From an uncultured Thalassospira sp. (GTDB taxonomy: Bacteria; Pseudomonadota; Alphaproteobacteria; Rhodospirillales_A; Thalassospiraceae), in assembly GCA_946885765.1 (NCBI GenBank), contig CAMPHD010000084.1, positions 1 through 10,335 of the forward strand: DNA of 10,335 bases, written 5' to 3'. Both the position numbers and the translations under genes were made by a program. A model generated the notes under the pieces. That model was given only the letters and a program-made list of their open reading frames with translations, did not search any database and was not told the DNA's origin. Below are positions 1 through 7,316 of the stretch, piece by piece (within the stretch, counting starts at the first letter, position 1; every line of letters begins with the position of its first letter).

Positions 1-2
1 TC

Positions 3-1130
3 CATGTATCGGGCTGGGATAACTGGCTAAGCGGCCTGATTGCCCGCCACCCGATGCAATGGATCAGGCTTGGCAATTTCGAAACGAAACTTGCCGGTGA
101 TGCGATTGAGGATGTCAAAATCGAAAAGCCGGTCTTTGTCGCGGGGCTCGCCCGATCAGGCAGCACGATCCTTCTGGAAACGCTCGCACGCCATGCCGAT
201 GCGGCAACCCATCGTTACCGCGACTATCCGCCGGTTTTCACACCCTATCTGTGGAACAAGTTTGTCGATCTTGCCCCAAAGGGCAAGGAAGTCGCGGTTG
301 AACGCACCCATGCGGACGGCATCAACATCACGCCCGAAAGCCCCGAAGCATTCGAGGAAATGATCTGGATGGCGTTTTTCCGTCATCTGCATGACGTCAA
401 TGAAAGCAACGTCCTTGATGGTCAGATCAGCAATCCGGCGTTCGAGAAGTTTTATCGCGATCACATCCGCAAACTGATCCATATTCGCGGCGGCAAACGT
501 TACATATCAAAGGCAAACTATCTGGTTACCCGGATGGAATATCTGCTGTCGATCTTCCCTGATGCCAGGTTTGTTCTGCCGGTGCGTGATCCGCTGTGGC
601 ATATCGCGTCCCTTGCAAAACAACATGATCTGTTCTGCAAGGGCGAACAGGATAACCCGCGCGCGGTTGCTCATATGCAGCGCGTCGGTCATTACGAATT
701 TGGTCTTGATCGCCGTCCGATCAATACCGGCGATCTGCATGCCACCCGCCAGGTCATGAAACACTGGAACGAGGGCGACGAAGTCGCCGGTTGGGCCCAT
801 TACTGGAGCGACCTGCACCATTACATCGCGGACCGCATGACCGTGAACAAGGCGCTTGGCGATGCGACGCTGGTGGTCCGTTACGAAGATTTCGTCGCCG
901 ACCCGGCAAATCAGTTACGCCGCCTGTTTGATCATGTCGACCTGCCCGACGCCGAACCGATCATCAAGGAAGTCGCCCCGACCATCCACGCGCCGACCTA
1001 TTACCGCCCGAAATTCAGCGACGAAGAAATTGATCTGATCCGCGATGTCACGGCAATTGCGGCAGCCCGTTTCGGATATGACGGCAAATCGGAACAAGCC
1101 GCCCACATGACCAAAACAAAACACGCATAG
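3..1130 (+). CDS. Sulfotransferase family protein, 5' partial
   Basis: Probable PAPS-dependent sulfotransferase (Sulfotransf_3-like), transferring a sulfuryl group to an unknown acceptor. Numbering from the ATG at 54, the 5'-phosphosulfate-binding loop is FVAGLARSGSTILLE (residues 28-42), following the usual hydrophobic strand. A 3'-phosphate-binding-like segment FVLPVRDPLWHIASL lies near residue 175, and a VVRYEDFVADP motif typical of the family lies in the C-terminal third. The ATG at 54 gives 358 residues, but the frame stays open to the window edge and the upstream codons read plausibly as protein (…SGWDNWLSGLIARHP before the Met). No good ribosome-binding site precedes position 54. The real start is therefore probably left of the window, and the gene is listed as partial. 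It is the only plus-strand gene and converges on the TRAP-amidase operon, so a functional link is not implied. The acceptor (lipid, glycan or small molecule) is unknown. Confidence 0.85.
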   Translation, partial: HVSGWDNWLSGLIARHPMQWIRLGNFETKLAGDAIEDVKIEKPVFVAGLARSGSTILLETLARHADAATHRYRDYPPVFTPYLWNKFVDLAPKGKEVAVERTHADGINITPESPEAFEEMIWMAFFRHLHDVNESNVLDGQISNPAFEKFYRDHIRKLIHIRGGKRYISKANYLVTRMEYLLSIFPDARFVLPVRDPLWHIASLAKQHDLFCKGEQDNPRAVAHMQRVGHYEFGLDRRPINTGDLHATRQVMKHWNEGDEVAGWAHYWSDLHHYIADRMTVNKALGDATLVVRYEDFVADPANQLRRLFDHVDLPDAEPIIKEVAPTIHAPTYYRPKFSDEEIDLIRDVTAIAAARFGYDGKSEQAAHMTKTKHA

Positions 1131-1178
1131 GAAAACTCAAATCCCTATGCGCGTCCCGAAATAGTCGGTGTGAATTAG

Positions 1179-1200
1179 AAGCGATCAGTGATGATCGCTT
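1179..1200. terminator. Perfect hairpin between convergent genes (candidate bidirectional terminator)
   Basis: A 9-bp perfect inverted repeat, AAGCGATCA / TGATCGCTT, with a 4-nt loop lies between the end of the sulfotransferase gene and the end of the minus-strand operon. On the plus strand it runs into a short TTTT, and on the minus strand into CTAATT. Both tails are weak, so a bidirectional Rho-independent terminator is plausible but not certain. The TGA stop of the small minus-strand gene lies inside the hairpin. Confidence 0.5.
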
Positions 1201-1370
1201 TTGCGGCCTGTGGCCATGTGCCAGAAATCCCATCCGGCCAGTGCCAGCGTAATCGCCACCATAATTCCAAGATCCCAACGGGTCACGTGCCCGAACAAAA
1301 TCCCGACAAACCCCATCAGCATGACATAAGCGATGATCGCCATTATGCCGTCAAGGCGTACCTTTGTCAT
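1185..1370 (-). CDS. Small two-helix membrane protein coupled to amidase
   Basis: A 61-residue protein I do not recognise by family. It has two hydrophobic stretches, about residues 8-27 (IMAIIAYVMLMGFVGILFGH) and 32-47 (WDLGIMVAITLALAGWD), separated by a short polar turn. A basic, His-rich tail (GRKSDHH) follows, so it is predicted to be an inner-membrane hairpin. Its ATG overlaps the amidase stop in an ATGA arrangement. A strong AGGAG lies 7 nt upstream inside the amidase coding sequence, which argues that it is translated and coupled to the amidase. It is the last gene of the TRAP operon. It could be an accessory subunit, a membrane anchor for the amidase, or an unrelated small membrane protein; the sequence does not say which. 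The start is well supported and the function is unknown. Confidence 0.78.
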   Translation of the reverse strand: MTKVRLDGIMAIIAYVMLMGFVGILFGHVTRWDLGIMVAITLALAGWDFWHMATGRKSDHH

Positions 1371-2728
1371 GATGATGCTCCTTCATTTTCAACATTCGAA
1401 ACATATTGTGCAAGCCAGCGTGCAGTGCGCAAAAGCCGCGCATCGTCACCGGCACGACCGACAAGCTGAACCCCCATCGGCAAACCGTTTTCCGCCCAAA
1501 GCAGCGGCAGGGTAATCGCCGGTGTCCCGCACAAGGTCCAAAGCCCGTTAAAAACCGGGTTACCCGTCGTATCAAGGCGCCCCGGCGCGGCACCGGGTGC
1601 CGCCGGAGTAATAATCGCATCACAACGCTGAAACACTTCATCAAGCGCGACATTGTAAAGATTGCGCCAATCCAGTGCGGCAAGGTAATCCCGCGCCGTT
1701 ACCTTGTTACCGGCATCAAGTGCCTCTTTCATCTGCTGGGATAATTGATCACGTCCCCGCTTTTCATAGCTGTAATAACATTTCGCCATTTCGGCAAAAT
1801 TGATCTTTGCACGCAAATCCGCAGCATCATCAAATGCCTTGGGCAACGGTGCCTCAAAGCATTGTTCGCCCAATAACGACGTCAGTTCCCGAAATGCCAT
1901 GACGGTATCGTCATCGGCAATCTCGTCAAACTGCGGCGGACGAATAAACGCCAATGTCGGTGTCACCAGCGGTTCTGCGCTGGCTGTTTTCAGCAAACGC
2001 GGAACCGGCTGTGGCCGGGTGGCCGTATCGCGCACATCATACCCGAACAGAATTTCGGCAAGAAGCGCCGCCCCTTCGACATTTCGGGAAAACACCCCCA
2101 TGGTGTCAAGGCTGGGTGACTGGCTCAGAACGCCGGTACGCGGTATGGCACCAAATGTCGGCTTCAACCCGACCACACCGCAAAAGGATGAAGGCCGGAT
2201 GATTGACCCGCCCGTCTGGGTACCGATCGCCAACGGAACCATCGCCGCCGCAACCGCCGCCGCCGATCCCGATGAAGATCCACCGGGCGTATGCGCTGTA
2301 TTGTGAGGGTTGCGGGTTTTGGACGGATGCATGAAGGCCATTTCGGTCGAAACCGTCTTGCCCATGATGATCGCGCCCGCCGCCTTCAGCTTTGCGACAA
2401 TCACCGCATCCTCGTTCGGCACCCGCCCGGAATCAAGCGGGGTGCCGTTTTCGGTTGGCATGTGCGCCGTATCGATAATGTCTTTCAAACCAATCGGGAT
2501 ACCGTGCAACGGCCCTATCGGCATCCCCGATTGACGACGTGTATCAAGCACACGGGCCTGCGCCAGAACATGATCTCCATCAAGATATGCCCAGGCCTGT
2601 ATTTCCGGCTCCAGTTCGGCGATACGGTCAAGGCAGGCCTCGGCATATTCAACGGCACGCACGGCACCGCTTGCCAGACGGTCGCGCAGTTCTACGACAT
2701 CAAGGTTGAGTAACGGATTGATAGTCAT
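1367..2728 (-). CDS. Amidase-signature family hydrolase
   Basis: A stand-alone amidase of 453 residues, a usual family length, hydrolysing a carboxamide to an acid and ammonia or an amine; no signal peptide is seen, so it should be cytoplasmic. The Ser-cisSer-Lys triad can be placed: Lys82 in GLKDIIDT, cis-Ser151 in TPGGSSSGS, and nucleophile Ser175 in GTQTGGSIIRPS. The 24-residue spacing of the two serines matches fatty-acid amide hydrolase. The downstream segment GVVGLKPTFGAIPRTGV is also typical. GatA of the tRNA amidotransferase shares this fold, but no gatB or gatC is present, so a catabolic role is more likely. The gene follows the TRAP large permease by 15 nt. An AGGAG overlaps that permease's stop codon, and an AAGG lies 7 nt before the ATG. 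The operon context suggests it acts on an imported amide or a derivative of it. The substrate cannot be deduced. Confidence 0.95.
   Translation of the reverse strand: MTINPLLNLDVVELRDRLASGAVRAVEYAEACLDRIAELEPEIQAWAYLDGDHVLAQARVLDTRRQSGMPIGPLHGIPIGLKDIIDTAHMPTENGTPLDSGRVPNEDAVIVAKLKAAGAIIMGKTVSTEMAFMHPSKTRNPHNTAHTPGGSSSGSAAAVAAAMVPLAIGTQTGGSIIRPSSFCGVVGLKPTFGAIPRTGVLSQSPSLDTMGVFSRNVEGAALLAEILFGYDVRDTATRPQPVPRLLKTASAEPLVTPTLAFIRPPQFDEIADDDTVMAFRELTSLLGEQCFEAPLPKAFDDAADLRAKINFAEMAKCYYSYEKRGRDQLSQQMKEALDAGNKVTARDYLAALDWRNLYNVALDEVFQRCDAIITPAAPGAAPGRLDTTGNPVFNGLWTLCGTPAITLPLLWAENGLPMGVQLVGRAGDDARLLRTARWLAQYVSNVENEGASS
1378..1382 (-). promoter_or_regulatory. Internal Shine-Dalgarno for the small membrane protein
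   Basis: AGGAG on the minus strand, 7 nt before the ATG of the 61-residue gene and inside the last codons of the amidase gene. With the 4-nt stop/start overlap it indicates translational coupling and fixes the start of the small gene. Confidence 0.7.
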
Positions 2729-2743
2729 CAGTCAGCCTTGCTC

Positions 2744-4165
2744 CTAACGCGCGCCATAGAACAGATCCGGAAGATGGAACACGATCTGCGGGAAGGTATA
2801 CATCAGAACCATGCTGACAATCACCATGAACAGGAACGGCATAACCCCCTTGAAGATATCGGTCAGCAAAACCCCCGAAGGCGCGACACCTTTCAGATAG
2901 TAGGCCGACATGGCCATTGGTGGTGTCAGGAAGGATGTCTGAAGGTTCAGCGCGACAAGGATACCAAAGAACAGCGGATCGATATCGAACAGCGGCAGCA
3001 GCGGCAGGAAGATCGGTACGAAAATAATGATGATTTCCGACCATTCCAGCGGCCAGCCCAGCAGGAAGATAATCAGCTGTGCCATCAGTAGGAATTGCAA
3101 CGGCGTCAGGTCAAGCCCGCTAACAAATTCGGCAATCACATGCTCCCCACCAAGATACGAGAAGACCGACGAAAAGGTATAAGAACCGACAAACAGCCAG
3201 CACACCATCGCCGATGTCCGCACCGTCAGATAAACGGACTCGCGCAGCCGGTCAAAGGTCAGCGCCCGATAGGACACCGCCAGGATCATCCCGCCCAGCG
3301 CGCCAATTGATGCCGCCTCGGTCGGGGTCGCCAGACCGAACAGAATCGATCCGAGAACCGACAGAATAAGGAAAGCCAGCGGGAAAAACGACGTTGCCAG
3401 CAGCCAAAGAACCTTGGGCAGGGGAACTTCGGGAATTTCATCGGATGTCGGGCGTGGGGCAGATTTGGGCTGCAACATTGCGCGCCCCATCACATAAACC
3501 AGATACAACCCGACAAGTGTCAGCCCCGGCAACAGTGCCCCGGCATAAAGACGTACAATTGAAACACCTGATGCCGCAGCATAAACAATCAGCATGATGG
3601 ATGGCGGGATCAGAATACCCAGCGTCCCGCCGGCACAGATGATGCCCGTGGCAAAACTTTTGTCATAGCGGGCTTTCAGCATGGCCGGCAGTGCCAGCAT
3701 CCCCATCAGGGTCACGACGGCGCCGACAATCCCGGTCGCGGTTGCAAACAGCGCACAGGTAATCAGTGCCGCAACACCAAGCGATCCCGGAACATTTTTT
3801 GCCGCGATATTCAATGTCGAGAACAGGCGATTGACGATATTGGCACGTTCGACGATGTAGCCCATGAACAGGAACAACGGAACGGCAGTCAGAACCTCGT
3901 TCGACATCACGGTATATGTCTGGTTGATAAACAGATCGAATATTCGGTTGTTCACCGATCCTTCGATCCAGGTAAAGGCCGATGTCAGGGTATCGCTATC
4001 CTCGGCCAATCGGTCAAAGGCACGCCACATGCGTCCGGCATCGAAATATGCGTAATAGCCAAACCCGATCCCCAGCGCCATCAACGTGAATGCGACCGGA
4101 AAACCAAGGAAAACAAGAACAATAAAGATGCCAAGCATCATTAGGGCGACATGTGCGTCAATCAC
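2744..4165 (-). CDS. dctM: TRAP transporter large permease (DctM-type)
   Basis: Large membrane subunit of a Na+-driven TRAP transporter, 473 residues, the channel-forming partner of the small permease. Strongly hydrophobic with roughly a dozen membrane segments. Family landmarks are GGTLGILIPPSIMLI (179-193), LATPTEAASIGALGG (278-292), WPLEWSEIII (371-380) and NLQTSFLTPPMAMSAYY (407-423). At 473 residues it is longer than classical DctM (about 425). The extra loop after the first helices (about 55-90) resembles the mannitol/chloroaromatic (FcbT3-like) subgroup. The start codon is GTG, giving the expected short polar N-terminus, with GGAG 8 nt upstream. It follows the small permease by 47 nt and precedes the amidase by 15 nt. 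Membrane assignment and family are secure; the substrate is set by the binding protein. Confidence 0.97.
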   Translation of the reverse strand: MIDAHVALMMLGIFIVLVFLGFPVAFTLMALGIGFGYYAYFDAGRMWRAFDRLAEDSDTLTSAFTWIEGSVNNRIFDLFINQTYTVMSNEVLTAVPLFLFMGYIVERANIVNRLFSTLNIAAKNVPGSLGVAALITCALFATATGIVGAVVTLMGMLALPAMLKARYDKSFATGIICAGGTLGILIPPSIMLIVYAAASGVSIVRLYAGALLPGLTLVGLYLVYVMGRAMLQPKSAPRPTSDEIPEVPLPKVLWLLATSFFPLAFLILSVLGSILFGLATPTEAASIGALGGMILAVSYRALTFDRLRESVYLTVRTSAMVCWLFVGSYTFSSVFSYLGGEHVIAEFVSGLDLTPLQFLLMAQLIIFLLGWPLEWSEIIIIFVPIFLPLLPLFDIDPLFFGILVALNLQTSFLTPPMAMSAYYLKGVAPSGVLLTDIFKGVMPFLFMVIVSMVLMYTFPQIVFHLPDLFYGAR

Positions 4166-4212
4166 GTTTGCAGCTCCGTTTGGGCCGGTTCATCGCGCTT
4201 TTCAGAGCGGTT

Positions 4213-4785
4213 TCAATTATCTTTTGCGACATGCTGCTTCATCAGCAATTCTTCGGTTTCTTCGATGTCGTCATCGGCCCCGCGCCAGTATCCTTCGCGG
4301 ATACACATGATACAGCGCATAATCTGGGCGATCCCCTGAATGAACAGCAGGATACCGGCCGCAACGATCACAGCCTTGAACTGATATACCGGCACACCTG
4401 CCGGACTGTTCACGCTGACCTCGCCATATCCCCATGAACGAACGGCATATTTCCACCCCGACAGGATGAGCGCCGTAACACCGGGAAAGAAGAAAAAGAT
4501 ATAAAGAACAAGGTCGACCGATGCCTGGGTCCGGGGCTTCCAGAGGCGATAGATAAAATCGCCACGAACATGCCCGCCACGCGACAGGGTATAAGCCCCG
4601 CCCATCATGAAAAGAGTGCCATACATGATGAAGGACACATCAAGAGACCAAGTCGTCGGGGCATTGAACAAATAGCGCGCCATGACCTCGTAACTCATGC
4701 CCAGCGTCATGAGAATAATAAGCCAGCCGAAAGCCTTGCCAAACCAGGCCGAAAGCTTGTCCGCGAATTCGATAAAGCTGATCAT
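4213..4785 (-). CDS. dctQ: TRAP transporter small permease (DctQ-type)
   Basis: Small membrane subunit of the TRAP transporter, 190 residues with four predicted membrane helices: about 18-36, 48-66, 90-110 and 132-154. The family landmarks are EVMARYLFNAPTTWSLDV between the first two helices and GGHVRGDFIY after the second. It pairs with the large permease encoded directly downstream and scaffolds it in the inner membrane. The C-terminus is acidic (DDDIEETEE). The ATG start fits the family's N-terminus, although the upstream ribosome-binding site is poor (TGGAATTCCCTG). This may matter, because a stable hairpin lies just upstream between this gene and the binding-protein gene. Family assignment is firm. 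Confidence 0.95.
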   Translation of the reverse strand: MISFIEFADKLSAWFGKAFGWLIILMTLGMSYEVMARYLFNAPTTWSLDVSFIMYGTLFMMGGAYTLSRGGHVRGDFIYRLWKPRTQASVDLVLYIFFFFPGVTALILSGWKYAVRSWGYGEVSVNSPAGVPVYQFKAVIVAAGILLFIQGIAQIMRCIMCIREGYWRGADDDIEETEELLMKQHVAKDN

Positions 4786-4807
4786 CAGGGAATTCCATTA
4801 CCGTAAC

Positions 4808-4841
4808 GGCCATCCCGTACATTCAACGGCACGGGATGGCC
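4808..4841 (-). other. Intercistronic hairpin between TRAP binding-protein and permease genes
   Basis: A perfect 11-bp inverted repeat, GGCCATCCCGT / ACGGGATGGCC, with a 12-nt loop, in the 95-nt gap between the two genes. In the mRNA sense (minus strand) no U-tract follows, so it does not look like a full terminator. It is better read as an mRNA-stabilising or partial-attenuation element that would keep binding-protein message above permease message. The stem is seen directly; the role is inferred. Confidence 0.6.
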
Positions 4842-4880
4842 TTTTGGTTCAGACAAACAGAACGAAACCGCGAGGTTTCA

Positions 4881-6044
4881 TTACAGTTTCAGTTTGCCCG
4901 GGAAGTAGTGCTCATAGGCAAGCTGATAATCGGGCGCGTTCATCAGTTCATAATAGGTCACGCGCTCGACCCAGGCGCGCTGGCTGTCGAGAACCTTTTT
5001 CATGAACTCGTCTTCTTCAAGCTGCGGGATCAGTTTGTCCCAGGCTTCAAGCTGGGCGGCCAGGATTTCCTTCGATGTACGATGGATTGCAACACCTTCG
5101 TCTGAAAGCTTCTGCAAGTCGGACGAATAATTGTCCATCGCCAGCGCCGTGTTCGACGTCGAAGCCGCTTCTACGCCATAACGCAGGATTGCCTGCAGAT
5201 CAGGTTCAAGATCTTCATAGAAATCACGGTTGAAGATGAACTCGAAGCTTTCGGATGCCTGATGATAGGACGACAGATAATAGTTCTTCGCCACATCCTG
5301 CGCGCCGAAACGCATGTCCGAAGACGGGTTGTTGAATTCAAACGCGTCAATCACGCCACGTTCCATCGCCGGGACGATCTCGCCACCCGGAAGCTGTGCG
5401 ACCGACATGCCCATCGATTGCAGCAGATCAGCAGCCAGACCAACAGAGCGGTATTTGAAGCCCTGAATATCGGCAACAGAATTGACCTCTCCCTTGAACC
5501 AGCCGAACGGCTGGGCCGGCATCGGGAAGCCAAGAAGACCAATCACGTTCAGCCCCATAACGTCCTGGGTCAGTTCGCGATAGAATTCTTCACCGCCACC
5601 GGCATAGAACCAGCTCAGCATCGTGGTTGCCGAACCGCCAAACACCGGACCGGTGCCAAACAATGACGCCGCCTTGTGTTTGCCATACCAGTAAACCGGA
5701 ACAGAGTGAGCGATATCAATCACACCGTCATTGACACCGTCCAGAACCTGGAACGCGCCAATAACAGCACCGGCTGGCAGAAGGTCAACCTTCAGGCGAC
5801 CACCGGACATGGCTTCAACACGATCAGTATATTCTTTGGCAAACGTCATCCAGATATCGGATGACGGCCAGGACGTCTGCATTTTGACGACCAGCGGTGC
5901 CGGTTGGGCATGTACCGCCGGCGCAGCAAACAGACCGGAGGCAGCAGCACCACCGGCAACAACGCCAGTCGCACCCTTGGTAAGGAACGAACGGCGGGAC
6001 ACTTGCTTGGACTTCACGTCTTCAGGCGTAGATATCTTTTTCAT
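4881..6044 (-). CDS. dctP: TRAP transporter solute-binding protein, twin-arginine exported
   Basis: Periplasmic receptor of the TRAP system, 387 residues. The N-terminus has a Tat signal: SRRSFLTK at 16-23, an Ala/Gly-rich core, and likely cleavage after AVHA (46). The mature part reads as a DctP-family protein of the TakP / mannitol-chloroaromatic (FcbT1-like) kind, with GFKYRSVGLAADLLQSMG (195-212) and GGEIVPAMERGVIDAFEF (220-237). Arg199 is the hallmark carboxylate-binding arginine. Using TakP ligand positions from memory (Gln156, Arg177, Glu214, Trp215, Gln240), a constant +22 offset lands on Gln178, Arg199, Glu236, Phe237 and Gln262. Four of five match, and Trp is replaced by Phe. This suggests a Na+-assisted 2-oxo or 2-hydroxy acid ligand. 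The ATG has an excellent GGGAGGA site 4 nt upstream. It is the first gene of the operon, with a 17-bp palindrome upstream. Confidence 0.97.
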   Translation of the reverse strand: MKKISTPEDVKSKQVSRRSFLTKGATGVVAGGAAASGLFAAPAVHAQPAPLVVKMQTSWPSSDIWMTFAKEYTDRVEAMSGGRLKVDLLPAGAVIGAFQVLDGVNDGVIDIAHSVPVYWYGKHKAASLFGTGPVFGGSATTMLSWFYAGGGEEFYRELTQDVMGLNVIGLLGFPMPAQPFGWFKGEVNSVADIQGFKYRSVGLAADLLQSMGMSVAQLPGGEIVPAMERGVIDAFEFNNPSSDMRFGAQDVAKNYYLSSYHQASESFEFIFNRDFYEDLEPDLQAILRYGVEAASTSNTALAMDNYSSDLQKLSDEGVAIHRTSKEILAAQLEAWDKLIPQLEEDEFMKKVLDSQRAWVERVTYYELMNAPDYQLAYEHYFPGKLKL

Positions 6045-6156
6045 TTCTTCCTCCCAGAATTATCGCCACTTCCGGCAACTAATTGGCGGAAAACAGGCGA
6101 TGATTTTCAGCCTTGCATAGGCCCTGACCCGATACAAGGGGCATCGAATATTTGGC

Positions 6157-6173
6157 TTTCCACCATGTGGAAA
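6157..6173. promoter_or_regulatory. Candidate operator upstream of the TRAP operon
   Basis: TTTCCACCATGTGGAAA, a perfect 7-bp inverted repeat with a 3-nt centre, in the 203-bp gap between the dehydrogenase stop and the TRAP binding-protein start. Its centre is about 120 nt before the ATG. A near-identical site lies at a similar distance upstream of the dehydrogenase. Likely the target of a dimeric regulator; IclR- and GntR-type proteins use sites of this size, but the family cannot be assigned. I could not place a convincing -35/-10 pair nearby. The surrounding minus strand is AT-rich just upstream of the site. Confidence 0.55.
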
Positions 6174-6247
6174 ACTTCGTTTTTAAATTCTTTTCCGAAA
6201 CCTGATAAATTCCGGAATGCAGCATGTTTTTATTGTTGGCGTCGTTC

Positions 6248-7213
6248 TCAGGCAACGCGGTCCTGCGGTTTCCCGCCGGAAAAGAAAGCATCAAGATTAT
6301 CAAGCGCCCGAAAGCCCATGGCATCACGCGTCTCTTCGGTCGCAGAGCCTATATGTGGCAACAGGAACACATTCTTCAACGCCGCCAGATCGGGGTTTCC
6401 GCCCGGTTCCGTGCGGAAAACATCAAGCCCCGCTGCAAACAGCTTCCCGTTTTGAAGGGCGCTCACAAGGGCAACTTCATCGACCAGATTCCCACGAGCC
6501 GTATTGATCAGAATCGCCCGATCAGGCAGCAATGCGATGGTTTTTTCATTGATGATGCCGGTCGTATCGGGCGTTGCCGGACAATGCAGCGACAAAACAT
6601 CCGATACCGCCAGAAGCCCCTCGACCGTGTCATGGAAAACGGCCCCTTTTTCAAGGTGACCCGGCAGACGGGTGCGATTGTGATAATGCACTTCCATGCC
6701 AAAGCCGCGCGCGCGTTCAGCCGCCACCTGCCCGACGCGCCCCATGCCCAGAACACCAAACCGCTTGCCGGTCACCTGCCGCCCGACCATGAAGGCCGGC
6801 GACCAGAAATCCCACTTTCCGGCCCGCACCATCGCATCGCCTTCGGCACCACGCCGGGCCGCACCCAGCATGCACAGCATGGCGATCTCGGCTGTCGCAT
6901 CGGAAAGCACATCGGGGGTATTGGTGACCACGATCCCGGCCTTCTTTGCCGCATTAAGATCAACATGGTCAACACCGACCGAATGATTGGCAATGATGCG
7001 CAACCGATCCCCAAGATCGGCAATGACACCGGCACTGAAATGTTCGGAATGGCAGGGAAGAACGGCATCGACATCCTGACAACGCGCAATCAGCTCATCA
7101 CGCGAAAAGACGTGATCCGCTTCGTTCAGGATAACCTGATAATCACGCGCAGCACGTGCCTGAACCGCGTCGGTCAGACGCCGGGTAATCAGTAGCACAG
7201 GCTTTTCCGCCAT
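6248..7213 (-). CDS. D-2-hydroxyacid dehydrogenase (glyoxylate/hydroxypyruvate reductase-like)
   Basis: An NAD(P)-dependent cytosolic enzyme of 321 residues, normal for the family, interconverting 2-oxo acids and D-2-hydroxy acids. The Rossmann motif is FGVLGMGRVG (152-161). The catalytic set is Arg240 in NTARGNLVDE, Glu269 in RTEPGG, and His287 in LLPHIGSAT. Arginines after the second Rossmann strand (HNRTR, 178-182) favour NADPH, as in glyoxylate/hydroxypyruvate reductases. The substrate-loop segment is NHSVGVDHVDL (76-86). A GGGAG site lies about 7 nt before the ATG. The gene stands alone between a terminator on its 5' side and the TRAP operon downstream. It shares an upstream palindrome with the TRAP operon, which suggests joint control and work on the imported acid. 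The exact substrate (glyoxylate, hydroxypyruvate or another) is not determined. Confidence 0.95.
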   Translation of the reverse strand: MAEKPVLLITRRLTDAVQARAARDYQVILNEADHVFSRDELIARCQDVDAVLPCHSEHFSAGVIADLGDRLRIIANHSVGVDHVDLNAAKKAGIVVTNTPDVLSDATAEIAMLCMLGAARRGAEGDAMVRAGKWDFWSPAFMVGRQVTGKRFGVLGMGRVGQVAAERARGFGMEVHYHNRTRLPGHLEKGAVFHDTVEGLLAVSDVLSLHCPATPDTTGIINEKTIALLPDRAILINTARGNLVDEVALVSALQNGKLFAAGLDVFRTEPGGNPDLAALKNVFLLPHIGSATEETRDAMGFRALDNLDAFFSGGKPQDRVA

Positions 7214-7316
7214 CGTCTACTCCCTGTTCCCTGCATGTTTTGCAGTTTTCTTTATATTTCCATGAAACACTTTCGCGACAGATAGAGCAATAGCCGATCA
7301 ACCCATCGGGGTGATT

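Noticed and set aside
1367..2728. Amidase as GatA of the tRNA amidotransferase
   Set aside because: No gatB or gatC is nearby and the gene is embedded in a TRAP operon with tight spacing, so a catabolic amidase fits better.
6224..7195. A 323-codon open frame on the plus strand
   Set aside because: It is the mirror of the D-2-hydroxyacid dehydrogenase gene, whose catalytic residues are all intact on the other strand. The antisense product shows no recognisable features.
7257..7267. TTTCCATGAAA as a possible third operator copy
   Set aside because: Only 4-bp arms (TTTC/GAAA) and a shorter centre than the two clear sites, so the resemblance is too weak to call.
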